Origin: Streptomyces sp. NBC_00370
GTDB taxonomy: Bacteria > Actinomycetota > Actinomycetes > Streptomycetales > Streptomycetaceae
DNA: 64,000 bases
Assembly (NCBI RefSeq): GCF_036084755.1
Contig: NZ_CP107968.1
Span: 3,379,501-3,443,500 of the forward strand
Direction: 5' to 3'
Below the pieces are notes generated by a model that was not told the DNA's origin, searched no databases, and worked only from the letters and a program-made list of their open reading frames with translations. The position numbers were made by a program, and so were the translations under genes. Numbering within the stretch: the stretch's first letter is position 1; every line of letters begins with the position of its first letter. Shown in pieces: positions 25,261-36,879 of the stretch.

Positions 25261-26556
25261 TCAGCGCCAGTCGTGCGAGCGCAGCGGCGCTCCCGGCTCG
25301 CCGCTCTCCGGTGTCTTCACGGCCAGGATCTGGTTCACACCGATCCTGTTGCGCTCGAAGGAGAGCGCGGACGCCGCCATGTAGAGCCGCCAGACCCTGG
25401 CCCGGCCCGGCGAGGTGGCACGGACCGCCTCGGGCCAGTGCTGCTCCAGATTGGCCACCCAGCGGCGCAGGGTCAGCGCGTAGTGCTCCCTTATCGACTG
25501 CACGTCACGGGCTTCGAAGCCCGCTTCCTCCAGCGTGGCGACGGTCCGGCCGAGCGGGGCCAGCTCGCCGTCGGGGAAGACGTACGCGTCGATGAACTCG
25601 TCGATGTGGTACTCCTCCTCGACCTTCTCCGGGCGCCGGGCGATCTGGTGGTTGAGCAGCCGGCCGCCGGGCTTGAGCAAGGCGTACAGGTCGTCCGCGT
25701 ACTCCCGGTAGCGCACCGTGCCGACATGCTCGGCCATGCCGATGGAGGAGATCGCGTCGTACGGGCCGTCCCGGACGTCGCGGTAGTCCTGGACCCGGAT
25801 CTCGACCCGGTCGGTCAGCCCCTCCTCGGCGATGCGCTTACGGGCGTACGCGGCCTGCTCACGGGAGAGGGTGACGCCGGTGACCCGGGCGCCGTACTCG
25901 CGCGCGGCGTGGATGGCCATCGAGCCCCAGCCGCAGCCGACGTCGAGCAGCCGGTCGCCGTCCTTCAGCGCGAGCTTGCGGCAGACCAGGTCGAGCTTGT
26001 CGCGCTGGGCCTGTTCGAGGGTGAAGCCGGGGGTGTCGTCCCAGTAGCCGCAGGAGTAGACCATGGAGGGGCCGAGCACCATCTCGTAGAAGTCGTTGCC
26101 GACGTCGTAGTGGTGGCTGATGGCTTGCTTGTCGCGCCGCTTGGTGTGCAGCGCGCCCGTGCGGCGGCGTACTTCCTCGACCGGCGGCGGGGGCGGCGGC
26201 CAGGGGCCCGCGATCTGGACGATGCCCTTCGCCGCGGCCCGCATCCGCGGGTCGAGGACGGGGTGCACGGTGTCCTTGGCCTCGGCGCCCTTCTCCCAGA
26301 TGAGCCCCGCGAGCAGCTCCAGGGCCGCGTACAGGTCGCCGTCGACATCCAGCTCGCCGGCGACCCAGGCGCGGGCCAGGCCCAGCTCGCCCGGCTTCCA
26401 CAGCAGCCGGCGCAACGCACGGCGGCTGCGGATGACCAGGATCGGCGCGTCCGGGGGCCCTGATTCACTGCCGTCCCATGCGCGGATACGTACCGGGAGC
26501 GGGGCTCCCAGCAGTTCTTCGGCAAGAGTGGTCAGCCGCAGCGCGGCGTCGGCCAT
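25261..26556 (-). CDS. cyclopropane-fatty-acid synthase family methyltransferase
   Basis: A 431-residue SAM-dependent enzyme of the Cfa/mycolic-acid-synthase family. Residues 1-130 form the N-terminal Cfa-type domain (LWKPGELGLARAWVAGELDVDGDLYAALELL). SAM binding is LLDVGCGWGSMAIHAAREYGARVTGVTLSREQ. The family pattern SHHYDVGNDFYEMVLGPSMVYSCGYW precedes it, and EHVGTVRYREYADDLYALLKPGGRLLNHQIAR follows. It methylates or cyclopropanates the double bond of membrane phospholipid acyl chains. The ATG at 26556 has GGAGGTG about 7 bases upstream; the frame extends to 26673 but without a site. Confidence 0.9.
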   Translation of the reverse strand: MADAALRLTTLAEELLGAPLPVRIRAWDGSESGPPDAPILVIRSRRALRRLLWKPGELGLARAWVAGELDVDGDLYAALELLAGLIWEKGAEAKDTVHPVLDPRMRAAAKGIVQIAGPWPPPPPPVEEVRRRTGALHTKRRDKQAISHHYDVGNDFYEMVLGPSMVYSCGYWDDTPGFTLEQAQRDKLDLVCRKLALKDGDRLLDVGCGWGSMAIHAAREYGARVTGVTLSREQAAYARKRIAEEGLTDRVEIRVQDYRDVRDGPYDAISSIGMAEHVGTVRYREYADDLYALLKPGGRLLNHQIARRPEKVEEEYHIDEFIDAYVFPDGELAPLGRTVATLEEAGFEARDVQSIREHYALTLRRWVANLEQHWPEAVRATSPGRARVWRLYMAASALSFERNRIGVNQILAVKTPESGEPGAPLRSHDWR

Positions 26557-26841
26557 GGCGCACACCTCCGTGATGATTAATCCAGACATGCTCAGCACCA
26601 CGTAAACACCCGGAGGGTGCTGACGCAGTCCCGCTGTCACGCAATGAGACCGTAAAATAGCTGCATTCACCACGGAGTTTAGCGCGGTACGGCTCGGTGC
26701 GCCCCCGTGCGGTGGGAGTCGTCCGGTGCGCGGAACGACGTCCGGAGGGGGCGGTCAAGACCGCACGGGTGAAGCCCGCCTGTTGGGCCGTCAGGGCGAG
26801 GGCGGGGCTCCCCCGGCGGCCCTCGACCGGCCGGGGACATG
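26557..26841. other. intergenic region between ndh-2 terminator and cfa-like gene
   Basis: No gene is supported. Reading on the minus strand toward the methyltransferase, it holds a short AT-richer patch at about 26640-26680 that may include the promoter. I could not match a sigma-factor consensus with confidence. Confidence 0.4.
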
Positions 26842-26883
26842 CGAGAGGGCCGCCCGCACCACGGATGGCGGACGGCCCTCTCG
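26842..26883. terminator. hairpin downstream of NADH dehydrogenase gene
   Basis: CGAGAGGGCCG (26842-26852) pairs with CGGCCCTCTCG (26873-26883), and the stem continues imperfectly inward through CCCGC and GCGG with a bulge. It lies 16 bases after the stop of the oxidoreductase gene on the minus strand. Confidence 0.8.
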
Positions 26884-26898
26884 ATCAGCTGGGCGGGG

Positions 26899-28287
26899 TC
26901 AGGAAGCCTTGGCCTTCTCAGGCTCGGGCCGGACGACGACCGCGGCGGGCGGGGTCGGCTTGGCCGCCTCGTAGAACTCCTCGCGCGGCGTCTGCATCGC
27001 GCCGAGCGACACGACCTCGCGCTTGAGGAACATCGAGAGCGTCCAGTCGGCGAAGACCCGGATCTTGCGGTTGAACGTCGGCATGGCCATGCCGTGGTAG
27101 CCGCGGTGGGCGTACCAGGCGAGCCGGCCCTTGAGCTTGATCTTCATCTTGCCCATGACGATCATCGCGACGCCCTTGTGCAGGCCGAGACCCGCGACGG
27201 CGCCCTTGTTGGCGTGGCTGTAGTCCCCCTGCGGGAAGCCGCGCATACCCGAGATCACGTTGTCGCCGAGCACCTTGGCCTGGCGCAGCGCGTGCTGGGC
27301 GTTGGGCGGGCACCAGGCGTTCGGGTTGCCGGCCTTGCGGCCGACGACGTCCGGGACCTGGGCGTTGTCGCCGGCGGCCCAGATGTAGTCGGTGCCCTGC
27401 ACCTGGAGCTTCTCGTTGGTGTCGACGTGACCACGCGGGCCGAGCGGCAGACCGTAGCGGGCGAGCGCCGGGTTGGGCTTGACGCCGGCCGTCCACACGA
27501 TGGTGTTGGAGTCGACCTCAAGGCCGTTGTTCAGCACCACGTGACCGTCGACGCAGGAGTCCATGCCGGTCTTCAGGTAGATCTCGACGCCACGGCCCTC
27601 AAGGTGCTCCTTGCCCCAGGCGCCCAGCTTCGGGCCGACCTCGGGGAGGATCTTGTCGGCGACGTCGACAAGGACGAAGCGCATGTCCTCGCGCTTGACG
27701 TTCGTGTAGTACTTGGCCGCGTCGCGCGCCAGGTCCTCGACCTCGCCGATCGTCTCGGCGCCGGCGAAGCCGCCGCCGACGAAGACGAAGGTGAGCGCCT
27801 TGCGACGGACGTCCTCGTCCGTCGTGGAGTCGGCCTTGTCGAGCTGCTCCAGCACGTGGTTGCGCAGTCCGATCGCCTCCTCGATGCCCTTCATGCCGAT
27901 GCCCTGCTCGGCGAGGCCGGGGATCGGGAAGGTACGGGAGATCGCGCCGAGCGCGACGACCAGGTAGTCGAAGGGCAGCTCGTAGGCCTCGCCGACGAGC
28001 GGCGCGACTGTGGCGACCTTGCGGTCCTGGTCGATGGTCGTGACCCGGCCGGTGAGAACCTCAGCCTTGGGCAGCACGCGTCGCAGCGGTACGACGACAT
28101 GCCGAGGCGAGATGCTGCCGGCGGCAGCTTCGGGGAGGAAGGGCTGGTACGTCATGTACGAGCGTGGGTCCACGACCGTGACGGTCGCTTCCCCGTACCG
28201 CATCTTCTTCAGAATGCGACGAGCTGCGTACAGGCCTACGTACCCACCGCCTACAACGAGGATCCTGGGACGCTCCGTGGTGCTCAT
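26899..28287 (-). CDS. ndh: type II NADH dehydrogenase (NDH-2)
   Basis: A 462-residue FAD-dependent, non-proton-pumping NADH:quinone oxidoreductase, peripheral on the inner membrane. The N-terminal FAD fold is RILVVGGGYVGLYAARRI, the NAD fold is LTFVFVGGGFAGAETIGEVEDLA, and the FAD-closing motif is TDYIWAAGDNAQVPD. The MTYQPFLPEAAAGSISPRHVVVPLR quinone-side region matches the family. The C-terminal amphipathic part (ADWTLSMFLKREVVSLG) probably anchors it to the membrane. A probable Rex operator lies 35-52 bases upstream, which fits redox control by NADH/NAD ratio. Confidence 0.9.
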   Translation of the reverse strand: MSTTERPRILVVGGGYVGLYAARRILKKMRYGEATVTVVDPRSYMTYQPFLPEAAAGSISPRHVVVPLRRVLPKAEVLTGRVTTIDQDRKVATVAPLVGEAYELPFDYLVVALGAISRTFPIPGLAEQGIGMKGIEEAIGLRNHVLEQLDKADSTTDEDVRRKALTFVFVGGGFAGAETIGEVEDLARDAAKYYTNVKREDMRFVLVDVADKILPEVGPKLGAWGKEHLEGRGVEIYLKTGMDSCVDGHVVLNNGLEVDSNTIVWTAGVKPNPALARYGLPLGPRGHVDTNEKLQVQGTDYIWAAGDNAQVPDVVGRKAGNPNAWCPPNAQHALRQAKVLGDNVISGMRGFPQGDYSHANKGAVAGLGLHKGVAMIVMGKMKIKLKGRLAWYAHRGYHGMAMPTFNRKIRVFADWTLSMFLKREVVSLGAMQTPREEFYEAAKPTPPAAVVVRPEPEKAKAS

Positions 28288-28630
28288 GCCATCGAGTATC
28301 CACCCCGGGGGTGGGGGGTACTCGTGAGCCCCTTCACAAGGGTAGGGGGTACCTGTGCTACACTGCCCGGCCCCTTTGCCGCGAGGCCCTTCCCGCGACA
28401 GCGGTCAGGGGGCGCCGTGACCCCACCGGCACCCCCTGTGACCTGCCCCTACGCGTCACCCGCCACGCGGACCACCGCGCGGGTTCACAGTGCCGTAACG
28501 CCCCCGGAACTCCCCCGTAGGGTCCGTCCGGACCCCTTTCGAGGGCCCCTGCGGCCCTTGCGTACGGCAACCGCGCACGGCAGGAGTCTTTTCCTTGTGA
28601 AGAACTTCACGAAGTTCTTCGGGAGGACGT
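28288..28630. other. intergenic region, ndh promoter and ppx 3' side
   Basis: There are 343 bases without a gene. The Rex-like site at 28322-28339 is the main recognisable feature. A GTAGGGGGTACCTGTGCTACACTG stretch just beyond it on the plus coordinates contains the likely ndh promoter on the minus strand. At 28592-28621 the run GAAGAACTTC-ACGAAGTTCTTC forms a 10-bp inverted repeat immediately past the end of the ppx-like gene and may be its terminator. Confidence 0.5.
28322..28339. promoter_or_regulatory. probable Rex operator (ROP) upstream of ndh
   Basis: On the minus strand the site reads TTGTGAA-GGGG-CTCACGA. The Rex consensus is TTGTGAA-N4-TTCACAA, so 12 of 14 informative bases match. 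It lies 35-52 bases upstream of the NDH-2 start, at promoter distance. Rex is the NADH/NAD-sensing repressor of respiratory genes in Streptomyces. Site identity is by pattern only. Confidence 0.7.
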
Positions 28631-29584
28631 TCAGTCCGTCGTGGCGCGGGCCTCTTCGGCCGCCTTGTAGGCGATGCCGTCGAGGATGTCGTGCTCGCTG
28701 ACGACCACCTCGGCGGCGCCCGTCCGCTCCATGATCGACAGCAGTACGAGGGCGCCGGCGCCGATGACGTCCACCCGGCCCGCGTGCATGACCGGGATCG
28801 CGGCGCGCTCCTCGTGGGTGGCGGCCAGCAGCCGCTCGGTGATCTCCTTGACCTGTCCGTACGGGATCCGCGAGTGGTGGATCGCCGTCGAGTCGTACGC
28901 GTCCAGACCGAGCGCGATACCGGCCACGGTCGTGACCGAGCCGGCGAGCCCCACCAGGGTGCGGGCCTCGCGGAGCGGTACGGCCTCCTCGGCGAGGTCC
29001 AAGGCGGCCTCGATGTCGGCGCGCATCGCGGCGACCTGATCCGGTGTCACGGGGTCGCTGACGGCGCCGTCGCGCAGCAGATGGCGCTCCGTCAGCCGTA
29101 CGCAGCCGATGTTGACCGACCGCCCGGCCCTGACCTGGTCGTCGCCGACGACGAACTCCGTCGAGCCGCCGCCGATGTCCACGACCAGCCGGCTCTCGTG
29201 GCCCGGCAGTTCCTTCGTCGCGCCGGTGAAGGAGAGCGCGGCCTCCTCGTCACCGGTGATCACCTCGGGCTCCACGCCCAGGATGCCGCGCACGCCGCGC
29301 ACGAAGTCGTCGCGGTTCTCGGCGTCACGCGACGCCGAGGTGGCGACGAACCGGATCCGGCGGGCGCCGTGCTCCTTGATGATCTCCGCGTACTCCCGGC
29401 AGGCGGCGAACGTGCGCTCCAGCGCCTCGGGGGCCAGCCGGCCCGTGCGGTCCACGCCCTGGCCGAGCCGGACGATCGTCATCCGCCGGTCCAAGTCGGC
29501 CAGCGTGCCCGCCACCGGGTCGGCGTCCGCGACCAGCAGCCTGATCGAGTTCGTACCGCAGTCGACGGCGGCCACCCTGGTCAT
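28631..29584 (-). CDS. ppx: Ppx/GppA-family exopolyphosphatase
   Basis: A 317-residue ASKHA-fold phosphatase. It has the phosphate-1 motif VAAVDCGTNSIRLLVAD, a TSASRDAENRDDFVRGV region, the catalytic Glu in VITGDEEAALSFTGA, the phosphate-2 motif VVDIGGGSTEFV and the adenosine-site TLVGLAGSVTTVAGIALG. It hydrolyses polyphosphate and/or pppGpp in the cytosol. Its start overlaps the DUF501 stop by ATGA (29581-29584), so the two are translationally coupled. Length matches the short actinobacterial Ppx form lacking the HD-like C-terminal domain. Confidence 0.9.
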   Translation of the reverse strand: MTRVAAVDCGTNSIRLLVADADPVAGTLADLDRRMTIVRLGQGVDRTGRLAPEALERTFAACREYAEIIKEHGARRIRFVATSASRDAENRDDFVRGVRGILGVEPEVITGDEEAALSFTGATKELPGHESRLVVDIGGGSTEFVVGDDQVRAGRSVNIGCVRLTERHLLRDGAVSDPVTPDQVAAMRADIEAALDLAEEAVPLREARTLVGLAGSVTTVAGIALGLDAYDSTAIHHSRIPYGQVKEITERLLAATHEERAAIPVMHAGRVDVIGAGALVLLSIMERTGAAEVVVSEHDILDGIAYKAAEEARATTD

Positions 29585-30114
29585 CCGGACTCCTCATTTG
29601 TGAACGGGATCACACACGGCCCCTTGGCCCACCACTCGGGCAGCATCGCCAGCGCCTCGTCACCCAGCGGGTTGACCCCGGGGCCGGCCGCCAGCGAGTG
29701 CGCGACCAGGACATGCAGACACTTCACCCGGTCCGGCATGCCGCCGGCGCTGGGGAAGCCCGCCAGCACCTCGATGGCGTCACGGCGCGCGATGTAGTCC
29801 TCATGGGCGGCGCGGTACGCGGCGGCCAGCTCCGGGTCGGTCGCGAGGCGTTCGGTCATCTCCTTCATGACGCCGTTCGCCTCCAGCGTGCCGATGGCCG
29901 AGGCCGCGCGCGGGCAGGTCAGGTAGTACGTCGTGGGGAAGGGCGTGCCGTCGGGCAGCCGCGGCGCCGTCTCGACCACGTCCGGCTGACCGCAGGGGCA
30001 GCGGTGCGCGATGGCGCGCAGTCCGCGCGGCGGTCGGCCGAGCTGTTGCTTGAAGGCCGCGACATCCGCCTCGGTGGGCTCGGTGCGGTCGGTCTGCGGA
30101 GGGGGCTTGTCCAT
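29581..30114 (-). CDS. DUF501 family protein
   Basis: A 177-residue conserved actinobacterial protein. The core AAFKQQLGRPPRGLRAIAHRCPCGQPDVVETAPRLPDGTPFPTTYYLTCPRAASAIGTLEANGVM has three Cys residues suggestive of a metal site. The second half carries EDYIARRDAIEVLAGFPSAGGMPDRVKCLHVLVAHSLAAG. No function is established. It is constantly found between ftsB/divIC and ppx in actinobacteria, as here: 37 bases after the FtsB stop and overlapping ppx. Confidence 0.9.
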   Translation of the reverse strand: MDKPPPQTDRTEPTEADVAAFKQQLGRPPRGLRAIAHRCPCGQPDVVETAPRLPDGTPFPTTYYLTCPRAASAIGTLEANGVMKEMTERLATDPELAAAYRAAHEDYIARRDAIEVLAGFPSAGGMPDRVKCLHVLVAHSLAAGPGVNPLGDEALAMLPEWWAKGPCVIPFTNEESG

Positions 30115-30151
30115 GCCTGCCTAGGTTGTGCGCGGCGGCCCGCCCGCCGGG

Positions 30152-30625
30152 TTACCTGTCCGGGCGGTCCGCGTTGTCGACGTCGTCCATGAGGTTGGAG
30201 TACCAGGGGCGGTCGGCCCCGCCCTCCACCTCGTGCTGTTCCTTGACGGTGTGCGGGTCGGTCATCGTGAAGCCGGTCTCCCCCGGCATCACGTAGTGCA
30301 GATGGTCCCTGGCCAGCCGCTCGATGTACGCGTCGTCCTGGAGCCGCGCCTTCTCGTCGCGCAACTCCTCGACCTGGCGCTTCGCGTCACGCGACGTCCG
30401 CTCCTGGTCGCTGATCTCGTTGCGCTGGGACACGTACTGCCGCATCGGGTACGCGAGCGCCACGACGAGCGTGCACACGACCAGGGCCAGGAAGGCCGCC
30501 CGGCCGGTGAGCCGGGAGCGGCGCGCCTGCCGGCGGCTCTGGGAGCGGTAGACCCGGGCCGCGGTCTGCTCACCGAGCACCCGCAGCCTGGTCGCGGTGG
30601 AGAACCGGTCCCGGCTCCCGCTCAT
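30152..30625 (-). CDS. divIC: FtsB/DivIC-family septum formation initiator
   Basis: A 157-residue bitopic membrane protein. It has a cytoplasmic basic N-terminus (about 1-42, RRQARRSRLTGR), one transmembrane helix (about 43-62, AAFLALVVCTLVVALAYPM) and a periplasm-side coiled coil (about 66-105, QRNEISDQERTSRDAKRQVEELRDEKARLQDD). The conserved tail IERLARDHLHYVMPGETGFTM follows. With FtsL and FtsQ it forms the divisome subcomplex that activates septal wall synthesis. It lies between eno and DUF501, as in other Streptomyces. A palindrome with a 17-bp stem separates it from eno. Confidence 0.92.
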   Translation of the reverse strand: MSGSRDRFSTATRLRVLGEQTAARVYRSQSRRQARRSRLTGRAAFLALVVCTLVVALAYPMRQYVSQRNEISDQERTSRDAKRQVEELRDEKARLQDDAYIERLARDHLHYVMPGETGFTMTDPHTVKEQHEVEGGADRPWYSNLMDDVDNADRPDR

Positions 30626-30643
30626 CGCTCGCCTCCCGTGTCA

Positions 30644-30696
30644 CGTACGTACGTCCCCGGACACGGTACGGGACCGGGGCCGGGGACGTACGTACG
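30644..30696. terminator. 17-bp GTAC-rich inverted repeat between eno and divIC
   Basis: CGTACGTACGTCCCCGG (30644-30660) pairs perfectly with CCGGGGACGTACGTACG (30680-30696) around a 19-base loop. It lies 37 bases after the enolase stop and just upstream of the FtsB start, so it probably terminates or attenuates transcription from eno. The alternating CGTACGTACGT core is itself a tandem palindrome. Confidence 0.75.
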
Positions 30697-30733
30697 ACGG
30701 GCGGGCAAGAGCAGGACCGCCGTGCTGCCTGTG

Positions 30734-33175
<2,442 letters not shown>

Positions 33176-33448
33176 CTGTTCCCGGCGTCCGGCGGCAGGA
33201 TTCGGCGTGCCGGTCGACGGGGCCCGCGGTGCGAGCGGTTCAGACGTAAACACAGCCCGCCCCGGATGTTCAAAGGAGAGCATCACGGATAAATCGCCCT
33301 TACCGGTCTTCAACACCGTTGTGTTTTCGCAGGTGGGAGCGGAAAGGGACGAACCCGGCGGGCAGAGCACACCAATTACGGCAAAGAGACCCTTGTCTCA
33401 CTTTCACAGAAGTGGACATAGGGTCTCTAACTGCCCTCGCTGCAGAGG
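33176..33448. other. leader and promoter region upstream of the riboswitch
   Basis: There are 273 bases between the aptamer and the upstream Rpf-like gene. No gene is supported. It includes AT-richer segments near 33260-33330 and 33390-33430 that probably hold the promoter of the riboswitch transcript. I could not assign boxes with confidence. Confidence 0.4.
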
Positions 33449-34369
33449 CTACTTCGCGAGATCCGCACTGGCCAGCGCCGCGTCCGCCGCGTAGATCTGC
33501 TGCCAGCCGCCCGGCAGCTTCAGCGCGTCGGTGATCAGCGTCGGGGCCTCGTCCACGGGGGCGGCGTACTGACCGACGGAGATGCCGTCACCCTTCGCGT
33601 CATGTACCGGTTCGTTAACTCGCGAGGCATGACGGCCAGTTTCCCGCTGTTCGCCCGAATTGCCCGGCCGTGTCGTCTCGGGAGCCGCGGCGCCGCGGTG
33701 CTTGGACGCCTTGGAGGGGGTCCCGGACGGCGTGCCGGACGGTGTCCCGGAGGCGTCAGGGGCGGGCGTGGTCGCCGAGGGGGCGCCGGAGGGGGTGGTG
33801 GCCGACGGCGAAGGCGCGGGCGTGTCCGTGGCCTTCGGGGACGTGCTGCTGTCGCCGCCGCCGGTCACGCCGTCGATCAGACCACCGACCACGCTGCCGA
33901 CGGTGCCGCCGCCGTTGTCGTTGCTCACGCCGGTCGGCGCCTCGTCCTCGGCCGCCGGGTCGGAACCCGCACCGGGGTCGACGTCCGGCGTGACGTCGCT
34001 CTTGGTGAGACCGGAGACCGCGGCGCAGCTCGTCCACGCCTGCGGGCCCTGTGCGTCGAGGACCTTCTCGGCCACCTGTATCTGCTGGGCGCGGCTGGCG
34101 AGGTCGGGCCGGCTGGCGTACTGGTCACCCCCGAAGGAGTTCCAGGTCTCCTGCGACATCTGCAGCCCGCCGTAATAGCCGTTCTCCAGGTTCGCGCTCC
34201 ACGTGCCGCCGCTCTCGCACTCGGCGACGTGGTCCCAGGTCGTGGCGTCTGCGGCGGAGGCGCCGGCAGCGCCGAGCAGCGGGATCGCGATCGCCGATCC
34301 GGTCACCCCTGCGGCGACGATCAGTGCGGGAGCCTGCCGAGGGCGGCGATGACGGCCGTTCGCGGACAT
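33449..34369 (-). CDS. resuscitation-promoting-factor-like transglycosylase with Pro/Thr-rich tail
   Basis: A 306-residue secreted Rpf-domain protein. The signal peptide (about 1-40) ends GASA. The domain (about 42-115) has [60 protein letters not shown], keeping the catalytic Glu of CESGG. A long Thr/Pro/Ser/Gly linker (about 125-235) follows. The C-terminus ALKLPGGWQQIYAADAALAS looks like the last part of a degraded LysM repeat. It is tandem with the rpfA-like gene, so the two arose by duplication; the order matches the rpfC-rpfA pair of S. coelicolor from memory. ATG 34369 has GGAAGG upstream. Confidence 0.85.
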   Translation of the reverse strand: MSANGRHRRPRQAPALIVAAGVTGSAIAIPLLGAAGASAADATTWDHVAECESGGTWSANLENGYYGGLQMSQETWNSFGGDQYASRPDLASRAQQIQVAEKVLDAQGPQAWTSCAAVSGLTKSDVTPDVDPGAGSDPAAEDEAPTGVSNDNGGGTVGSVVGGLIDGVTGGGDSSTSPKATDTPAPSPSATTPSGAPSATTPAPDASGTPSGTPSGTPSKASKHRGAAAPETTRPGNSGEQRETGRHASRVNEPVHDAKGDGISVGQYAAPVDEAPTLITDALKLPGGWQQIYAADAALASADLAK

Positions 34370-34507
34370 GCGGTTGCCTTCCGTGTGACGGGAAATACGA
34401 CTACACCGTGTGGCTGGTGGAGCTGTCGGTGAACGTAGCGGTACTCGAACGTCTGTCACAAGTCGATGCAGCGGAGATCACGTGAAAGTCACGGACTTGA
34501 CGGTTTG

Positions 34508-35767
34508 TCAGTCGGACAGAGGTGTGAACTGCACCGGAAGCGTGCGCAATCCACGCATGATGAGCCCCCCACGCCACCGCAAATCGGAAGGATCCTCCGC
34601 AAGGCGCACATCGGGCAGCCGGGTCAGAAGTGTGGCAAGTGCGGTCCGACCCTCCAGCCGTGCCAGGGGTGCGCCGAGGCAGTAGTGGATTCCGTGCCCG
34701 TATCCGAGGTGTTGATTGTCACTCCGAGCGAGATCCAGCCGGTCGGGGTCGTCGAAGCGGGCGGGGTCGCGGTCGGCGGCGGCGAGGACGACGAGGACGG
34801 GGTCGCCGGTCGCGACGGCCACCCCGCCGACGGTCAGCGGTTCGGTCGCGTAGCGCCAGGTGGCGAGTTCCACCGGCCCGTCGTAGCGCAGGAGTTCTTC
34901 CACGCCCGTGGCGAGCAGGCCGGTGTCGCCGGCGGCGAGCGCTTCCTGGAGCCTGGTCCGCTGGCCGGGGTTGCGCAGCAGCGCGTACGTGCCGTTGCCG
35001 ATGAGGTTGACCGTCGTCTCGAATCCGGCGAACAGGATGATGAAGGCCATCGCCGCCGCTTCGTTCTCGGTCAGGTGCTCCCCGTGGTCGCCGGCCCGGA
35101 TCAAACCTGAGATCAGATCGTCGCCGGGCTCCCGCCGCTTGCGGTGGATCAGTTCGGCGAGATAGCCGCGCATCTTCTTCACCGAGCGCGCGACGCCGCC
35201 GCGCGGACCTCCGCCGTGCCGGATCATCATGCCGGCCCAGTCCCTGAAGTCGTCCTGGTCCTCGGCCGGTACGCCGAGCAGGTCGCAGATCGCGTAGATG
35301 GGGAGCGGGAAGGCGAAGTCGTGGATGAGGTCGGCCGAGCCCTTCGCCGCGAAGTCGTCGATCAGCCGGTCCGTCAACTCCTGCACGCGTGGTGCGAATT
35401 CGGCCACCCGGCGCGGGGTGAACGCCTTGGAGACGAGCCGGCGCAGCCGGGTGTGGTCGGGCGGGTCGATGTTCAGCAGATGCGTCATCAGATCCGCGTC
35501 GCGCTCGCCGGGGATCCCGGTCTTGCCCTTGGCGGCGGCGCTCCCCGCGTGGTGCACGGGGTTCTTCGACAGCCGCGCGTCGGCGAGCGCCTGCTTGGCG
35601 TCCCCGTACCGCGTCACCAGCCAGGCGTCGACCCCGCTCGGGAGCGTGGTCCTGTGCACCGGCGCGTGCTCACGGAGCCAGGCGTACGCGGGGTACGGGT
35701 CGGTGGCGAACTCCCAGGTGAAGAGCGCGGGCGCGGGGGGCGTGGTCGGGGAGGGCTGGTCGGGCAT
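34508..35767 (-). CDS. cytochrome P450
   Basis: A 419-residue soluble P450. The I-helix is FIILFAGFETTVNLIGNG (acid-alcohol pair E-T), the K-helix ExxR is in VEELLRYDGPVEL, and the haem-ligand loop LGYGHGIHYCLGAPLARLE has Cys at about residue 363. The Phe usual at the start of the Cys loop is Leu here. The length and C-terminal GHGIHYCLGAPLAR suit bacterial CYP105/CYP107-type monooxygenases that act in secondary metabolism or xenobiotic oxidation. No ferredoxin gene or biosynthetic cluster is adjacent. Substrate unknown. Confidence 0.9.
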   Translation of the reverse strand: MPDQPSPTTPPAPALFTWEFATDPYPAYAWLREHAPVHRTTLPSGVDAWLVTRYGDAKQALADARLSKNPVHHAGSAAAKGKTGIPGERDADLMTHLLNIDPPDHTRLRRLVSKAFTPRRVAEFAPRVQELTDRLIDDFAAKGSADLIHDFAFPLPIYAICDLLGVPAEDQDDFRDWAGMMIRHGGGPRGGVARSVKKMRGYLAELIHRKRREPGDDLISGLIRAGDHGEHLTENEAAAMAFIILFAGFETTVNLIGNGTYALLRNPGQRTRLQEALAAGDTGLLATGVEELLRYDGPVELATWRYATEPLTVGGVAVATGDPVLVVLAAADRDPARFDDPDRLDLARSDNQHLGYGHGIHYCLGAPLARLEGRTALATLLTRLPDVRLAEDPSDLRWRGGLIMRGLRTLPVQFTPLSD

Positions 35768-35800
35768 CCCCCGACCCTAACGACCCGCCCGCCGCGTCCG

Positions 35801-36853
<1,053 letters not shown>

Positions 36854-36879
36854 CCGTCGAACCTACCGCCGGCCTGCGG

